Source: Albibacterium profundi
GTDB lineage: Bacteria > Bacteroidota > Bacteroidia > Sphingobacteriales > Sphingobacteriaceae
Reading direction: 5' to 3'
NCBI RefSeq assembly: GCF_042159835.1
Contig: NZ_JBBVGT010000002.1
Span: forward strand, 1,426,001 to 1,490,000
DNA length: 64,000 bases
Below are positions 41,338 to 50,247 of this stretch, one piece after another (within the stretch, counting starts at the first letter, position 1; each line of letters opens with the position of its first letter). The notes beneath the pieces are model-generated. The model did not search any database, was not told where the DNA came from, and worked only from the letters and a program-made list of their open reading frames with translations. A program made the translations under genes and the position numbers.

Positions 41338-43770
41338 ATGTCTATCATGTCTCTACATTCATTTAAATTTAAAGCGTTGTTTCTGTTCTTTTCCTTTTTT
41401 GTCGGGCAAGTTTACGCTCAGCAGAATGGTTCTATTCGGGGGCAGATTGTTGATGAGGCAAAAGATGGTCTGGAGTTCGTAGCTGTCTCGCTATTAAAAT
41501 TGCCCGACTCGAGCTTTGTTGAGCACGCTGAAACTGCTGCCAATGGACGCTTTCAGTTTCCTTCTGTGGCTGCAGGAGAGTATGTAATTAAAACAAACTA
41601 CATCGGTTATAACGAGGAGAAGCGGAATGTAACTGTAAAGGTGGGTGCGAACGAGAATCTCGGTGTTATTAACCTAAGTGTTGATAGTAAGTTATTACAG
41701 GAAGTGGTTGTGGAACGGGAGGCGCCAGCTGTGCAATATGAATTAGATCGCACGGTTTTTAATATAACTTCTGATGTCCAGGCCATGAGTGTGAATGCGA
41801 CTGAAGTATTGGAGCAGATTCCAATGGTAGAGTTGGATGAAGAAGGGACACCGAGCGTTATGGGGCAGAACTTAACTGTATTGATCGACGGCCGACCGTC
41901 CCGGATTTACGGTGATAATATTGAAACAGTGTTGAAGCTTATTCCATCTGGCGTAATAGCGAAAGTTGAGGTTATCACAAGTCCTTCGGCAAGGTATACA
42001 ACGGAGCAAGGAGGGATTGTTCTGAATATTGTAACAAAAAGCGAACGTCTAATTGGTGTTAGCGGAATAGCTACAATGAACGCGACAACGAACAATAATT
42101 ATTCTCCGTCATTGAACTTGAATATCACCCGAAAGAAAATAGGTTTTAACAACAGCGTGAGTTTCGATTTCGACAAACAGACGTCTGAAAGTAGTATTTA
42201 TCGAGAAAATAGGGTAGATGATCTATTCTTTACGGATCAACAGCGGACCGGTACAGACATTGACAAAGACTTCTCTTATAACGGTAATCTATTCTATAAT
42301 GTTAATGATAATAACACAATCGGTATTTTCTTCGGAGTGGGAAAAGACACCGAAGATGAAAATGAAGTATTATTAACACGTTCATATAATGCAGAAGGCG
42401 AAGATATCTCAGCCTACCGTCGTGCTATCAACGGAACTGAAGAGTCTTGGCAATATCGCGGAGGGATCGACTATAAGCGTACTTTTGAGAATGAAAATCA
42501 GGTATTGGACTTACAGGCTTACTATTCTACGCGGGACGATAAGGAAATAGAGATATTTGATCAGGAAAGTGAATGGGAAGAATTAGAGCATTTACAACAT
42601 CAAACTTCAGTCAGTGAAGATGAAGGCTTTACTTTCCAGGGCGACTATGTTCATCCTTTTGGCGAGAAGTCGATGTTGGAGGCAGGTATCCGTGCCGATT
42701 GGGAGACCGATGCGAACGACTTTACGCCTCTCGAGTTTGATCCTGAATTGGGCGATTACGTTATAGATACAGAATTGCTGAATGATTTTGTTTCGAAAGA
42801 GAAGGAGTTCACGGGGTACCTTATGTATCGAAACTCGTTTGACCGATTTAGTTTACAGGCAGGGGCGAGGCTTGAAAAGGCGATCCTGAAGACGGAACAG
42901 GAACTGTTGAATCAATCTTATGAGAACAATTTCTTAAACTTGATTCCCACCTTAAATTTAGCTTACCGACTAAAAAATGAAGACAATATCAAATTTAGTT
43001 ATAGCCGTCGTGTGAATCGGCCTTGGTGGCGTCAATTGAACCCTTTTGTTGATTATTCTAACCCTGAAGATATCCAGTCAGGTAATCCAGATCTAGATCC
43101 AGAGTTTATAAACTCATTTGAGGCTAGCTATGGTAAATTCATTAATCAGTTTAATCTTTTTGGTTCCGTATTCTATAGACACAGTAATAATCCTATTCAG
43201 CGTGTAAGTACGGTTGATGGTAGCGGGGTAACCCATACAACCTATCAAAACATTGGTACGGAAAACTACTATGGTTTAGAAACGGGAGCGAGCGCGGATA
43301 TCATACCTCAATGGAATGTACGTTTAAATGTCGGTCTTAGAAAAAATGAGGTTTTGGGATTTGCACGTGAAAATTCACAAATATCGTTTACAGGACGTTT
43401 TTCTACATTCTTTCCTATTTGGGCAGGATTCAGGGGCTATGCATTTGTACGCTATCGCGGACCGAGAGCCATTGCACAAGGAAAGATGAAAGGAATGTTG
43501 ATTAGCGATGCAGGAATTCGTAAATCTTTCTTTGACAAAAAGGCCAATTTCTCAGTGCGTATTTCCGATATTTTCAATCAAAGACAGTTTTCAAGAACCT
43601 TGGAACAAGAGAACTTTTTCCAAACAAGTGATTATAGAAGACAGTCACGTTATGTGTCCTTTAGCATCAGTTATATCTTCGGAGGACTGAGAGATAGCGC
43701 GGGTGATCGTGATAGGGGCGACGGTTTTGATCAAGGTCCGGGTGGTATGGAACCTGGCATGGAAGATTAA
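41338..43770 (+). CDS. outer-membrane beta-barrel protein with carboxypeptidase-regulatory and plug-like domains
   Basis: An 810-residue exported protein, signal peptide ending QVYAQ. Residues about 30-115 are a CarboxypepD_reg-like domain (GSIRGQIVDEAKDGLEFVAVSL, given in part), residues about 125-230 look like a TonB plug (VLEQIPMVELDEEG, LTVLIDGRPSRI) and the rest is a barrel of the OMP_b-brl_3 type with alternating aromatic strands. It lacks a SusD partner. The C-terminus carries a short D/G-rich tail (RDRGDGFDQGPGG) after the last strand. It is probably controlled by the upstream two-component pair; the cargo is unknown. Confidence 0.85.
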   Translation: MSIMSLHSFKFKALFLFFSFFVGQVYAQQNGSIRGQIVDEAKDGLEFVAVSLLKLPDSSFVEHAETAANGRFQFPSVAAGEYVIKTNYIGYNEEKRNVTVKVGANENLGVINLSVDSKLLQEVVVEREAPAVQYELDRTVFNITSDVQAMSVNATEVLEQIPMVELDEEGTPSVMGQNLTVLIDGRPSRIYGDNIETVLKLIPSGVIAKVEVITSPSARYTTEQGGIVLNIVTKSERLIGVSGIATMNATTNNNYSPSLNLNITRKKIGFNNSVSFDFDKQTSESSIYRENRVDDLFFTDQQRTGTDIDKDFSYNGNLFYNVNDNNTIGIFFGVGKDTEDENEVLLTRSYNAEGEDISAYRRAINGTEESWQYRGGIDYKRTFENENQVLDLQAYYSTRDDKEIEIFDQESEWEELEHLQHQTSVSEDEGFTFQGDYVHPFGEKSMLEAGIRADWETDANDFTPLEFDPELGDYVIDTELLNDFVSKEKEFTGYLMYRNSFDRFSLQAGARLEKAILKTEQELLNQSYENNFLNLIPTLNLAYRLKNEDNIKFSYSRRVNRPWWRQLNPFVDYSNPEDIQSGNPDLDPEFINSFEASYGKFINQFNLFGSVFYRHSNNPIQRVSTVDGSGVTHTTYQNIGTENYYGLETGASADIIPQWNVRLNVGLRKNEVLGFARENSQISFTGRFSTFFPIWAGFRGYAFVRYRGPRAIAQGKMKGMLISDAGIRKSFFDKKANFSVRISDIFNQRQFSRTLEQENFFQTSDYRRQSRYVSFSISYIFGGLRDSAGDRDRGDGFDQGPGGMEPGMED

Positions 43771-43785
43771 CCACAAAAAAGTAAT

Positions 43786-43806
43786 AAAACAGCTAGAAAA
43801 CAGCTA
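43786..43806 (+). promoter_or_regulatory. two direct repeats AAAACAGCTA, 11 bp apart
   Basis: Copies at 43786-43795 and 43797-43806 lie one helical turn apart, upstream of a TAATTTTT -7-like stretch and the EEP gene at 43845. This spacing is typical of tandem OmpR-family regulator sites. No regulator is proved. Confidence 0.3.
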
Positions 43807-43844
43807 AATTAGCACATACTAATTTTATAATTTTTCTAAGCTTT

Positions 43845-44681
43845 ATGAAAAGACTATTCACATCCTTATTCCTTTTATTTGTAATTTCCGCATCTGTTAT
43901 TGCTCAGGAGCTAAAGGTAGCTTCCTATAATGTCAGATATGCTAATACGACAGATACCGGTAATTTATGGCCAGATAGAGCGCCTTATGTCGCGTCGCTG
44001 ATACAGTTTCATGATTTTGATGTGTTTGGCACACAGGAGGCGTTAAATTCTCAGCTAGTTGATTTAGAAGAGCAGCTTTCCGACTACGCACGCTACGGAG
44101 TGGGGCGTGATGATGGGAAAACGAAAGGCGAGCATTCGGCTATTTATTATAAAAAAAATAAATTCACCTTATTAGATAAAGGGGATTTTTGGTTAGCAGA
44201 AAATCCTGACGTGCCCGGCAAAGGGTGGGATGCCACCTGTTGCAATCGGATTGTGTCATGGGTAAATCTAAAAGACAACGATTCCGGGAAGGAATTCTTT
44301 TTCTTTAGCGCTCACTATGACCATCAAGGGAAGGTGGCGCGACGAGAAAGTAGTAAGTTGGTGCTGAAAAAGATTGCGGCGATGGCTAAGGGCAAGCCTG
44401 TGATTTTGGTGGGAGATCTAAATGCCGGTCACGACGCTGAACCGTACAAAATATTACAGGAGTCGGATTTATTAACCGACACATATACCTTAGTTGATAA
44501 TCCCTATCATAATAATGGAAGCTTCAATGGTTTTAAGACATCGAATAATATGACGATTATCGATCATATTTTTGTGAGCAAAGGAATCGAGGTTACAAAA
44601 TGGGGGATATTAACTGATACCTATTTTGGGAAATATCCATCTGATCATTTTCCGGTTGTCAGTGTTGTAAAGCTCCCGTAG
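43845..44681 (+). CDS. secreted endonuclease/exonuclease/phosphatase (EEP) family protein
   Basis: A 278-residue protein with a signal peptide ending SVIAQ. LKVASYNVRYANTTDTG (about residues 23-39), DVFGTQEAL (metal glutamate about 70), SAHYDHQGKVAR (about 157-168), LVGDLNAGHD (about 187-196) and the final SDHFPVVSVV are the EEP motifs. It resembles the subgroup with TQEAL rather than LQEID and is only distantly like the EEP protein at 36233. It is separated from the barrel gene by 74 bases holding a direct repeat and ends in a hairpin terminator. Confidence 0.88.
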   Translation: MKRLFTSLFLLFVISASVIAQELKVASYNVRYANTTDTGNLWPDRAPYVASLIQFHDFDVFGTQEALNSQLVDLEEQLSDYARYGVGRDDGKTKGEHSAIYYKKNKFTLLDKGDFWLAENPDVPGKGWDATCCNRIVSWVNLKDNDSGKEFFFFSAHYDHQGKVARRESSKLVLKKIAAMAKGKPVILVGDLNAGHDAEPYKILQESDLLTDTYTLVDNPYHNNGSFNGFKTSNNMTIIDHIFVSKGIEVTKWGILTDTYFGKYPSDHFPVVSVVKLP

Positions 44682-44723
44682 CTAGTTTCAATCTGCCGCA
44701 ACGCTATTAAGTGTATGAAGAAG

Positions 44724-44761
44724 AAAGCTCGATGGATTAAGAATCTATCGAGCTTTTTTTT
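44724..44761 (+). terminator. intrinsic terminator after the second EEP gene
   Basis: A 15-bp stem (44724-44738 and 44742-44756) with one G-U pair, a three-base loop and a run of eight T. It overlaps the last codons of the convergent MFS gene. Confidence 0.85.
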
Positions 44762-46143
44762 AAACGCTTACTTATGATGACAAAGCAGAGTAAGGGCGAG
44801 ATAGCGAACAGTATAAACAGCCAAAAGGCGGCAGATTTTGCGCCTTCTAGTCCCCCTGGGTCATTAATGCCAGCCAAATTGGTTATGATACCGGCTAGGG
44901 CCGTGCCGAAGGCTGTAGCAATAAGCTGAATAGAGGTAATAGATGTCGAAGCTTGATCCTCATCGCCGGGCTTAGCTGAGGAGAGAACTAAGCTGAGCAA
45001 GTGTGGCCAACCTAAGCCAATACCGATACCTGTCAAGGCCAACCCGGCGCATGTCAGGATAAAGCCGAGGGTGTTTTCTCCAAAGGTAGAGGGTAATAGG
45101 AACGCCAACATGAGCATTCCCGAAAGCATACATATGGGGCCCGACCGAACGATATTATAGATGTGTTTCCGATTCGCACCAGCATAGCGAATGGAGGCTG
45201 CAGTCCACCCCAAGGAAATAATCACCGTTAAGTACCCAGCTTTGAGTGGGGGGTATTGATGTATTTCTTGAAAAAAGTAGGGGATGTATATTTCCGGGTT
45301 CGTGCATAAAATCAATAAAGCCATTGCCGAATACACAACCCCGAGGGTAGAGCGAAGAGAATAAGCTCCGTGTGGTAACAGTCGGTTGACCGAATTTCTT
45401 TCGAGCCTGACAACGATTAAAATGAATATGAGAGATAAAAGTAGACCTAAGATATTATAAAGCAGATTGGGCGTTAGGCTACCAAAAGAAAGACAAAGGA
45501 TAGCGATACTCAGCATTCCGAGCTTCAGAAAAGGTATTTTCGTATTCGCTTTTGCGAATTCGTGCCGTTGAGGAAATATCTTAGTAATAAGAAAGAAGAG
45601 TACGATTGAGAAGAGAACAATTGCGCCAAATGCCATTCGCCATACATTAAGCTGTGCGAATATACCACCGATAAAAGGTCCGGATAAAGCTGCTATTCCC
45701 CAAATGCCGGAAAGGAGAGCCATCGCCCTAGGCCATACAGCCTTGTCAAAGACCACCCGTACCATTGAATAGGACAAGGCCATTAACAAACCTCCGCCAA
45801 AGCCTTGAGCGGTTCTGCCGATAAGCATCATGGACATACTAGGAGCGAATGTACAGGCTAATGTGCCGAGAATAAAGACGACTATGGAGTATTGAAATGC
45901 CTTCCGTGGGCCAAACTTGTTTAACAATCTGACGGATAAGAAAGAGCCGAGAATCGATGTGAGCACAAATAAGGTTGAGTTCCACGAATAAAATTCCATT
46001 CCACCAATATCGTCAACGACCGACGGCAATATGGTTGTAACTAAATAAATATTGATTGCATGGATACCGAGCCCACCAGCGAGAGCACCAGTTTTAGCTC
46101 TATTTTCTTTCGAGAATAATATACTCCAACTATTGTCTGTCAT
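44737..46143 (-). CDS. MFS transporter (DHA2/EmrB-like)
   Basis: A 468-residue membrane protein with about 14 predicted helices. LFVLTSILGSFLSVRLLNKFGPRKAFQYS (given in part: LLNKFGPRK) is the MFS loop 2-3 motif, and GRTAQGFGGGLLMALSY fits motif C-like sequence of drug:proton antiporters. A multidrug or metabolite efflux role is inferred. Its ATG follows directly on the stop of the DUF4153 gene with no spacer (TAA then ATG), so they are translated together. The C-terminal codons overlap the terminator of the convergent EEP gene. Confidence 0.85.
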   Translation of the reverse strand: MTDNSWSILFSKENRAKTGALAGGLGIHAINIYLVTTILPSVVDDIGGMEFYSWNSTLFVLTSILGSFLSVRLLNKFGPRKAFQYSIVVFILGTLACTFAPSMSMMLIGRTAQGFGGGLLMALSYSMVRVVFDKAVWPRAMALLSGIWGIAALSGPFIGGIFAQLNVWRMAFGAIVLFSIVLFFLITKIFPQRHEFAKANTKIPFLKLGMLSIAILCLSFGSLTPNLLYNILGLLLSLIFILIVVRLERNSVNRLLPHGAYSLRSTLGVVYSAMALLILCTNPEIYIPYFFQEIHQYPPLKAGYLTVIISLGWTAASIRYAGANRKHIYNIVRSGPICMLSGMLMLAFLLPSTFGENTLGFILTCAGLALTGIGIGLGWPHLLSLVLSSAKPGDEDQASTSITSIQLIATAFGTALAGIITNLAGINDPGGLEGAKSAAFWLFILFAISPLLCFVIISKRLKKSSIDS

Positions 46144-47952
46144 TTATTTTTCGTCTATAAGTATATATCCTGAAAAATACGGTAAAAAAGTTGGCTGCTC
46201 CGTATCATTCTTATTATCTATCGTTATTGTTTGTATTAGTAGCTGTACACGATATTTCGCATTTTCAGCATTGAGAGTCATCCAGTCACTGGGGACATCA
46301 ATTGGTTTTTGCATAATATGCTGGTTGCTCGTCTCTGCGTCAGCAGTTTTTAAGGAATCGTATTTAGAGATCAAGAACTCCCCGAACTGTTCTATAGAGA
46401 AGCGTACGCTGTCTCTATCATCAAATACCACATAAAAATCCCGATTGTCAACATAGGATGTATTGATGGTTCCCATGGGTGTATGCTTGTCGTCTGTATT
46501 TGAACTGTTTGGCATCCAGAAGATAATATCGAAATTCGTATCTCGGATGTAGTTTTCTCGATTGACAAAGCTTATCATAGCTCTTTCTGACGGATAGCGA
46601 TCAATAGCAAGCATGGAGAATGCAGTGTCCAATAAAAGGCTCTGTTTTTGAAAATTGGAACTTCGAAGTGAGTCTTGCGCATTTAGAATCTGTGTTTGAA
46701 CGGAATGGGTGTTCTGTTTTATGAAGGACTCCAGCGAAGTTAGTCCGTGGTAGCGAACTAAATAGTTAACAATCGATATCTTTTCTTCATTTGGATCTTC
46801 GGTTTCAATGTTTTTCGACAGACGAGATTGCTGAGATTTTTTTGAAATGCTACTTGCGCTCTGTGGTCCAGTTATGCTCAGGATAGTTGCAATAAAGAGA
46901 CTGATTGGGATTACTTGGATATTCGGATTTCTTTTTGTGATAAAATAAATCGTAATACACGTGAGCCAGATAGCGAGTACGAAAACGAAATAACGCATTT
47001 CCGTGACACCGTAATCCTGAATCCGAACGATAATAGCAACAAATAAAAGAATCAGAAGAGGCAGCATGAACCAAAAGAATAACGTGGAAAATTGATTGAT
47101 CCATCCCTGTCGCTGTTTTGTACTGATCGGATAAATGAGTAGATATGACAAGATGCCGAAAACAGCGTAGCCCATTATAAGAATAGAAACCATTCCATCA
47201 GGAAGCTGCATGTTGAAGGTGATCTTCAATTCGTATACTAACAAAATGGCTAAATAGATAGTTGAGAGGGGCACCAGAACATACTGGGTGAAAATTTTGA
47301 GAGCTTTTGGGTATTCGCTTATCTCTGCTATCTTGGTTAAATTAGAAGGAATTCCGTCTAGAAAAAACAAAGTGTTAAAACCAACTCCTATAATTATAAA
47401 GAGTTTAAAATAGACGTCACCTTTGAAATCTAATTGAAACAATGATTCAATCGAAAAAAGCGCAACGGCCAGCCCAATATACAAGAGGGCTGAGAATAAT
47501 ATGGACGTAAAAAAACGAAGGAAGAGTGTTTTGTTAAAATTCCAAAATGCTAACTGATTAGAAGTATTTATGTAGGGGCTGCAGGAGACCATTAAGTGTC
47601 CCGCTAGTATCAGAAGTATAATTTTGAGCGTGTCAGTTTTAAAATATTCCGGGTAAATAATCAGAGCGGCGCTATAACTGAGAGCAATAAAAAGAAACTG
47701 TATACCTAAGCTTACAGGCATGGAAATATTACGACTCTCAGCCAATAATGCGATTGATAAAGACGTCGTGAAAGCGACCATACTCAGAACCACTAATTTA
47801 TAAATCATGTCGACATGATCGCTTACATAATTATCGGCTGCGGAGAGCCATAAACTCATGGCAAATAGAGTAATAAGGGACTGCAGAGGGAAGCGAAAGA
47901 GAATATTTCTGAGACTTGTCCACAGCGTATGGATGGATGGAAGTTTTAGCAT
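46144..47952 (-). CDS. DUF4153 domain-containing integral membrane protein
   Basis: A 602-residue protein with about ten hydrophobic helices in residues 15-370, then a soluble tail of about 230 residues. LYIGLAVALFSIESLFQLDF and YALGV-like helix patterns fit DUF4153 proteins, which are widespread and uncharacterised. The tail (IVNYLVRYHGLTSLESFI, then VFDDRDSVRFSIEQFGEFLI) resembles the extracytoplasmic part found in Bacteroidota members. It is divergent from trhO across 94 bases and coupled to the MFS gene. No function can be given. Confidence 0.78.
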   Translation of the reverse strand: MLKLPSIHTLWTSLRNILFRFPLQSLITLFAMSLWLSAADNYVSDHVDMIYKLVVLSMVAFTTSLSIALLAESRNISMPVSLGIQFLFIALSYSAALIIYPEYFKTDTLKIILLILAGHLMVSCSPYINTSNQLAFWNFNKTLFLRFFTSILFSALLYIGLAVALFSIESLFQLDFKGDVYFKLFIIIGVGFNTLFFLDGIPSNLTKIAEISEYPKALKIFTQYVLVPLSTIYLAILLVYELKITFNMQLPDGMVSILIMGYAVFGILSYLLIYPISTKQRQGWINQFSTLFFWFMLPLLILLFVAIIVRIQDYGVTEMRYFVFVLAIWLTCITIYFITKRNPNIQVIPISLFIATILSITGPQSASSISKKSQQSRLSKNIETEDPNEEKISIVNYLVRYHGLTSLESFIKQNTHSVQTQILNAQDSLRSSNFQKQSLLLDTAFSMLAIDRYPSERAMISFVNRENYIRDTNFDIIFWMPNSSNTDDKHTPMGTINTSYVDNRDFYVVFDDRDSVRFSIEQFGEFLISKYDSLKTADAETSNQHIMQKPIDVPSDWMTLNAENAKYRVQLLIQTITIDNKNDTEQPTFLPYFSGYILIDEK

Positions 47953-47991
47953 AACTCGCGTGCTTTGAGCGTGAATTTACTCCATTTTTTT

Positions 47992-47999
47992 TATCTTTG
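47992..47999 (+). promoter_or_regulatory. -7 element of trhO
   Basis: TATCTTTG, 47 bases before the ATG. TTTG at 47964-47967 is a possible -33 but with a 24-base spacer. Confidence 0.5.
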
Positions 48000-48046
48000 C
48001 GCAAAATTTAACATTAAACGCCGTTTGCAGCGGTATCAATGGATTT

Positions 48047-49000
48047 ATGAAAAAATATCAAACCTTGCTGTACTATTGCTACAGCCCAATAGAGAACGCA
48101 GAAGAATTTGCTGCTGAACATTTAGTTTTTTGTAAGAGTCTGAACTTGGTAGGAAGGATTATTGTTGCCGACGAAGGACTGAATGGCACTGTTTCTGGAA
48201 CTGTAGACGCTTGCCGTCAATATATGGAGTCGATTCATGCTGATCAACGCTTTGCAAAAACTGATTTTAAGATAGACGATGTAGAGGTGCCTTCTTTTAT
48301 AAAGATGCATTGCCGTTATAAGCCGGAAATTGTTCATTCCGGGCTGCGAGATCCGGGACTCATTAACCCAAATGAGGAAACAGGTGTCCATCTAGATCCA
48401 AAAGACTTTCTGGAAATGAAAGACCAAGAGGATGTCGTGATCCTAGACGTTCGATCGAATTATGAACATAATTTGGGCCGATTTAAAAACGCGGTTACCT
48501 TGGATATTGAGAACTTTAGAGATTTTCCATCAAAAATTAATGAGCTTGCACAATACAAGGACAAGAAGATATTGACCTATTGCACGGGTGGAATTAAGTG
48601 TGAGAAGGCGTCAGCTCTGTTACTAAAAGAAGGCTTTAAGAATGTGTATCAACTGCACGGTGGCATAATAAAATACGGAAAAGACGTTCAAGGGAAGGAC
48701 TTTGAAGGACAGTGCTACGTATTTGACAACCGAGTTGCTGTTGATGTCAACAAAGTCAATCCAACAGTTATATCTACTTGCAGGAACTGTGGCAATAAAA
48801 CCAATAAAATGATCAATTGTGCGAATCCAGAGTGCAATGAACATTTTACACAATGCGATGCTTGTGGTGAGTTGCTAGATGGATGTTGTTCAACGGTCTG
48901 CCAAAGCCATCCGCTTAGAAGGGAATATGATGGCACTGGATATTACGTAAAAGTTCCGCAGCCTGTTAACACGAATAAGCGGTCGCTAGCAGGATCATAA
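48047..49000 (+). CDS. trhO: tRNA uridine(34) hydroxylase, rhodanese type
   Basis: A 317-residue protein. Residues 1-110 are the UPF0176 N-terminal domain (VGRIIVADEGLNGTVSG), residues 120-220 the rhodanese domain with the active cysteine in TYCTGGIKCEKAS (about residue 179), and the tail is cysteine-rich (CRNCGNK, NCANPECNEHF, CDACGELLDGCC), probably zinc-binding. TrhO hydroxylates U34 of certain tRNAs using oxygen. An ATG nine bases upstream hits an immediate stop, so 48047 is the start. A terminator-like hairpin lies between it and the dipeptidase gene. Confidence 0.92.
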   Translation: MKKYQTLLYYCYSPIENAEEFAAEHLVFCKSLNLVGRIIVADEGLNGTVSGTVDACRQYMESIHADQRFAKTDFKIDDVEVPSFIKMHCRYKPEIVHSGLRDPGLINPNEETGVHLDPKDFLEMKDQEDVVILDVRSNYEHNLGRFKNAVTLDIENFRDFPSKINELAQYKDKKILTYCTGGIKCEKASALLLKEGFKNVYQLHGGIIKYGKDVQGKDFEGQCYVFDNRVAVDVNKVNPTVISTCRNCGNKTNKMINCANPECNEHFTQCDACGELLDGCCSTVCQSHPLRREYDGTGYYVKVPQPVNTNKRSLAGS

Positions 49001-49044
49001 CCCTGCCTTAGTCCGATTCTTCTTGGAATGTTATAAAAGTGTAC

Positions 49045-49083
49045 AGGGTTTTTCGTAGTTTTAACTATGCGAAACCCTTTTTT
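49045..49083 (+). terminator. terminator-like hairpin overlapping the dipeptidase start codon
   Basis: Arms from AGGGTTT (49045) and AAACCCT (49078) pair over 15 positions with two wobbles and one mismatch around a four-base loop, then six T. The ATG at 49067 lies in the 3' arm. It may end trhO transcription or attenuate and mask the next gene. Confidence 0.7.
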
Positions 49084-50227
49084 CTTATTTATCACTTTAT
49101 GTATCGCTTGGCCGTCGATCAGCCAAGCGCAGCGTGCAGATAGCTTACATAATACTTCGATCGTCATAGACACTCATAACGATGTGTTGATCTCGTCAAT
49201 CATGGAAGGCAAAGACATAGCAGGTCCGATTCCTTCTGGTCATACAGATATCGCTCGATTTTTTGAAGGTGGCGTGGATGCACAAATATTTTCCATTTGG
49301 TGTGGGGACGACTATGGGAAAGGAACAGCCTATAATTTCGCAAACGAGCAAATAGACTCGTTGTTGAAGATTGTTGTAGAAAACCCCGATAAGTTGGTCT
49401 TAGCTACAACAAAGGAAGAAATACTTAAGGCCTCGGAAGAAGATAAGCTCGCCGTACTAATGGGTGTGGAAGGGGGACATATGATTGAGAGTAATCTGGG
49501 CTATCTTCAAAATCTGTACGATCGTGGTGTGCGGTATTTAACATTGACTTGGAATAATAGTACAGACTGGGCGAGCTCTGCATCTGATGAGTCGAACCCT
49601 GACTCCCAGATCAAGCAAAAAGGGTTGACCGATTTTGGAAAGGATGTGATTCGCTATATGAATAAGATAGGAATGATGGTAGACCTGTCACATGTTGGAA
49701 GACAAACTTTCTTTGATGCTATCGAGACAACGTCTAAGCCGGTAATTCTATCACATAGCAATGTCTATGCAATTGCGCCGGTATCACGAAACCTGAAAGA
49801 CGATCAGATTCGGGCAGTTGCGAAGAACGGAGGTGTTATCTGTATCAATTTCTATTCTGGGTTTTTAGAGGAGGGTTATAACCAGAAGGTTGATAGCTTA
49901 TACAAGGCCACGGTGTCCGAAAAAGTGCGAAAGAAAAATGCGAGCGGAGATAATAAATTTTATCAGCTATCTGCTGAAGCTAAAGAACAAGTCAGACCCG
50001 AACTCAGTGTCGTAATAGACCATATCGATTATATTGTTAATCTCGTAGGTGTAGATTATGTTGGGCTAGGAGGCGACTTTGATGGTGTAGAATCAACGGC
50101 TAAAGGACTTGACGACGTGGCTGCTTACCCCAATATAACCAAGGCATTGGTTAAGCGTGGCTACAGTGACAGTGATATACAAAAGATATTGGGGCTCAAT
50201 GTACTGAGGGTGCTCGATGCCCAATAA
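49067..50227 (+). CDS. exported M19-family membrane dipeptidase
   Basis: A 386-residue protein. ATG 49067 gives a clear signal peptide (MRNPFFLFITLCIAWP, cleaved after SQAQ), so the start is well supported although it lies in a hairpin. Zinc-site motifs are VIDTHNDVL (about residues 31-39, HxD), LMGVEGGHMIE (bridging glutamate), LSHSNV and the late GLGGDFDGV. M19 enzymes hydrolyse dipeptides in the periplasm. No separate promoter was seen, so expression may depend on readthrough from trhO. Confidence 0.9.
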   Translation: MRNPFFLFITLCIAWPSISQAQRADSLHNTSIVIDTHNDVLISSIMEGKDIAGPIPSGHTDIARFFEGGVDAQIFSIWCGDDYGKGTAYNFANEQIDSLLKIVVENPDKLVLATTKEEILKASEEDKLAVLMGVEGGHMIESNLGYLQNLYDRGVRYLTLTWNNSTDWASSASDESNPDSQIKQKGLTDFGKDVIRYMNKIGMMVDLSHVGRQTFFDAIETTSKPVILSHSNVYAIAPVSRNLKDDQIRAVAKNGGVICINFYSGFLEEGYNQKVDSLYKATVSEKVRKKNASGDNKFYQLSAEAKEQVRPELSVVIDHIDYIVNLVGVDYVGLGGDFDGVESTAKGLDDVAAYPNITKALVKRGYSDSDIQKILGLNVLRVLDAQ

Positions 50228-50247
50228 AATACGTTGTGTTCGATTGT

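Noticed and set aside
41338..43770. Reading the outer-membrane protein as a SusC of a polysaccharide utilisation locus
   Set aside because: No SusD gene follows, the length (810) is below typical SusC (about 1000), and the barrel looks like the OMP_b-brl_3 type.
46052..46435. 127-codon plus-strand frame across the MFS/DUF4153 junction
   Set aside because: Lies opposite the ends of two well-supported coupled genes and has no recognisable features beyond chance hydrophobicity.
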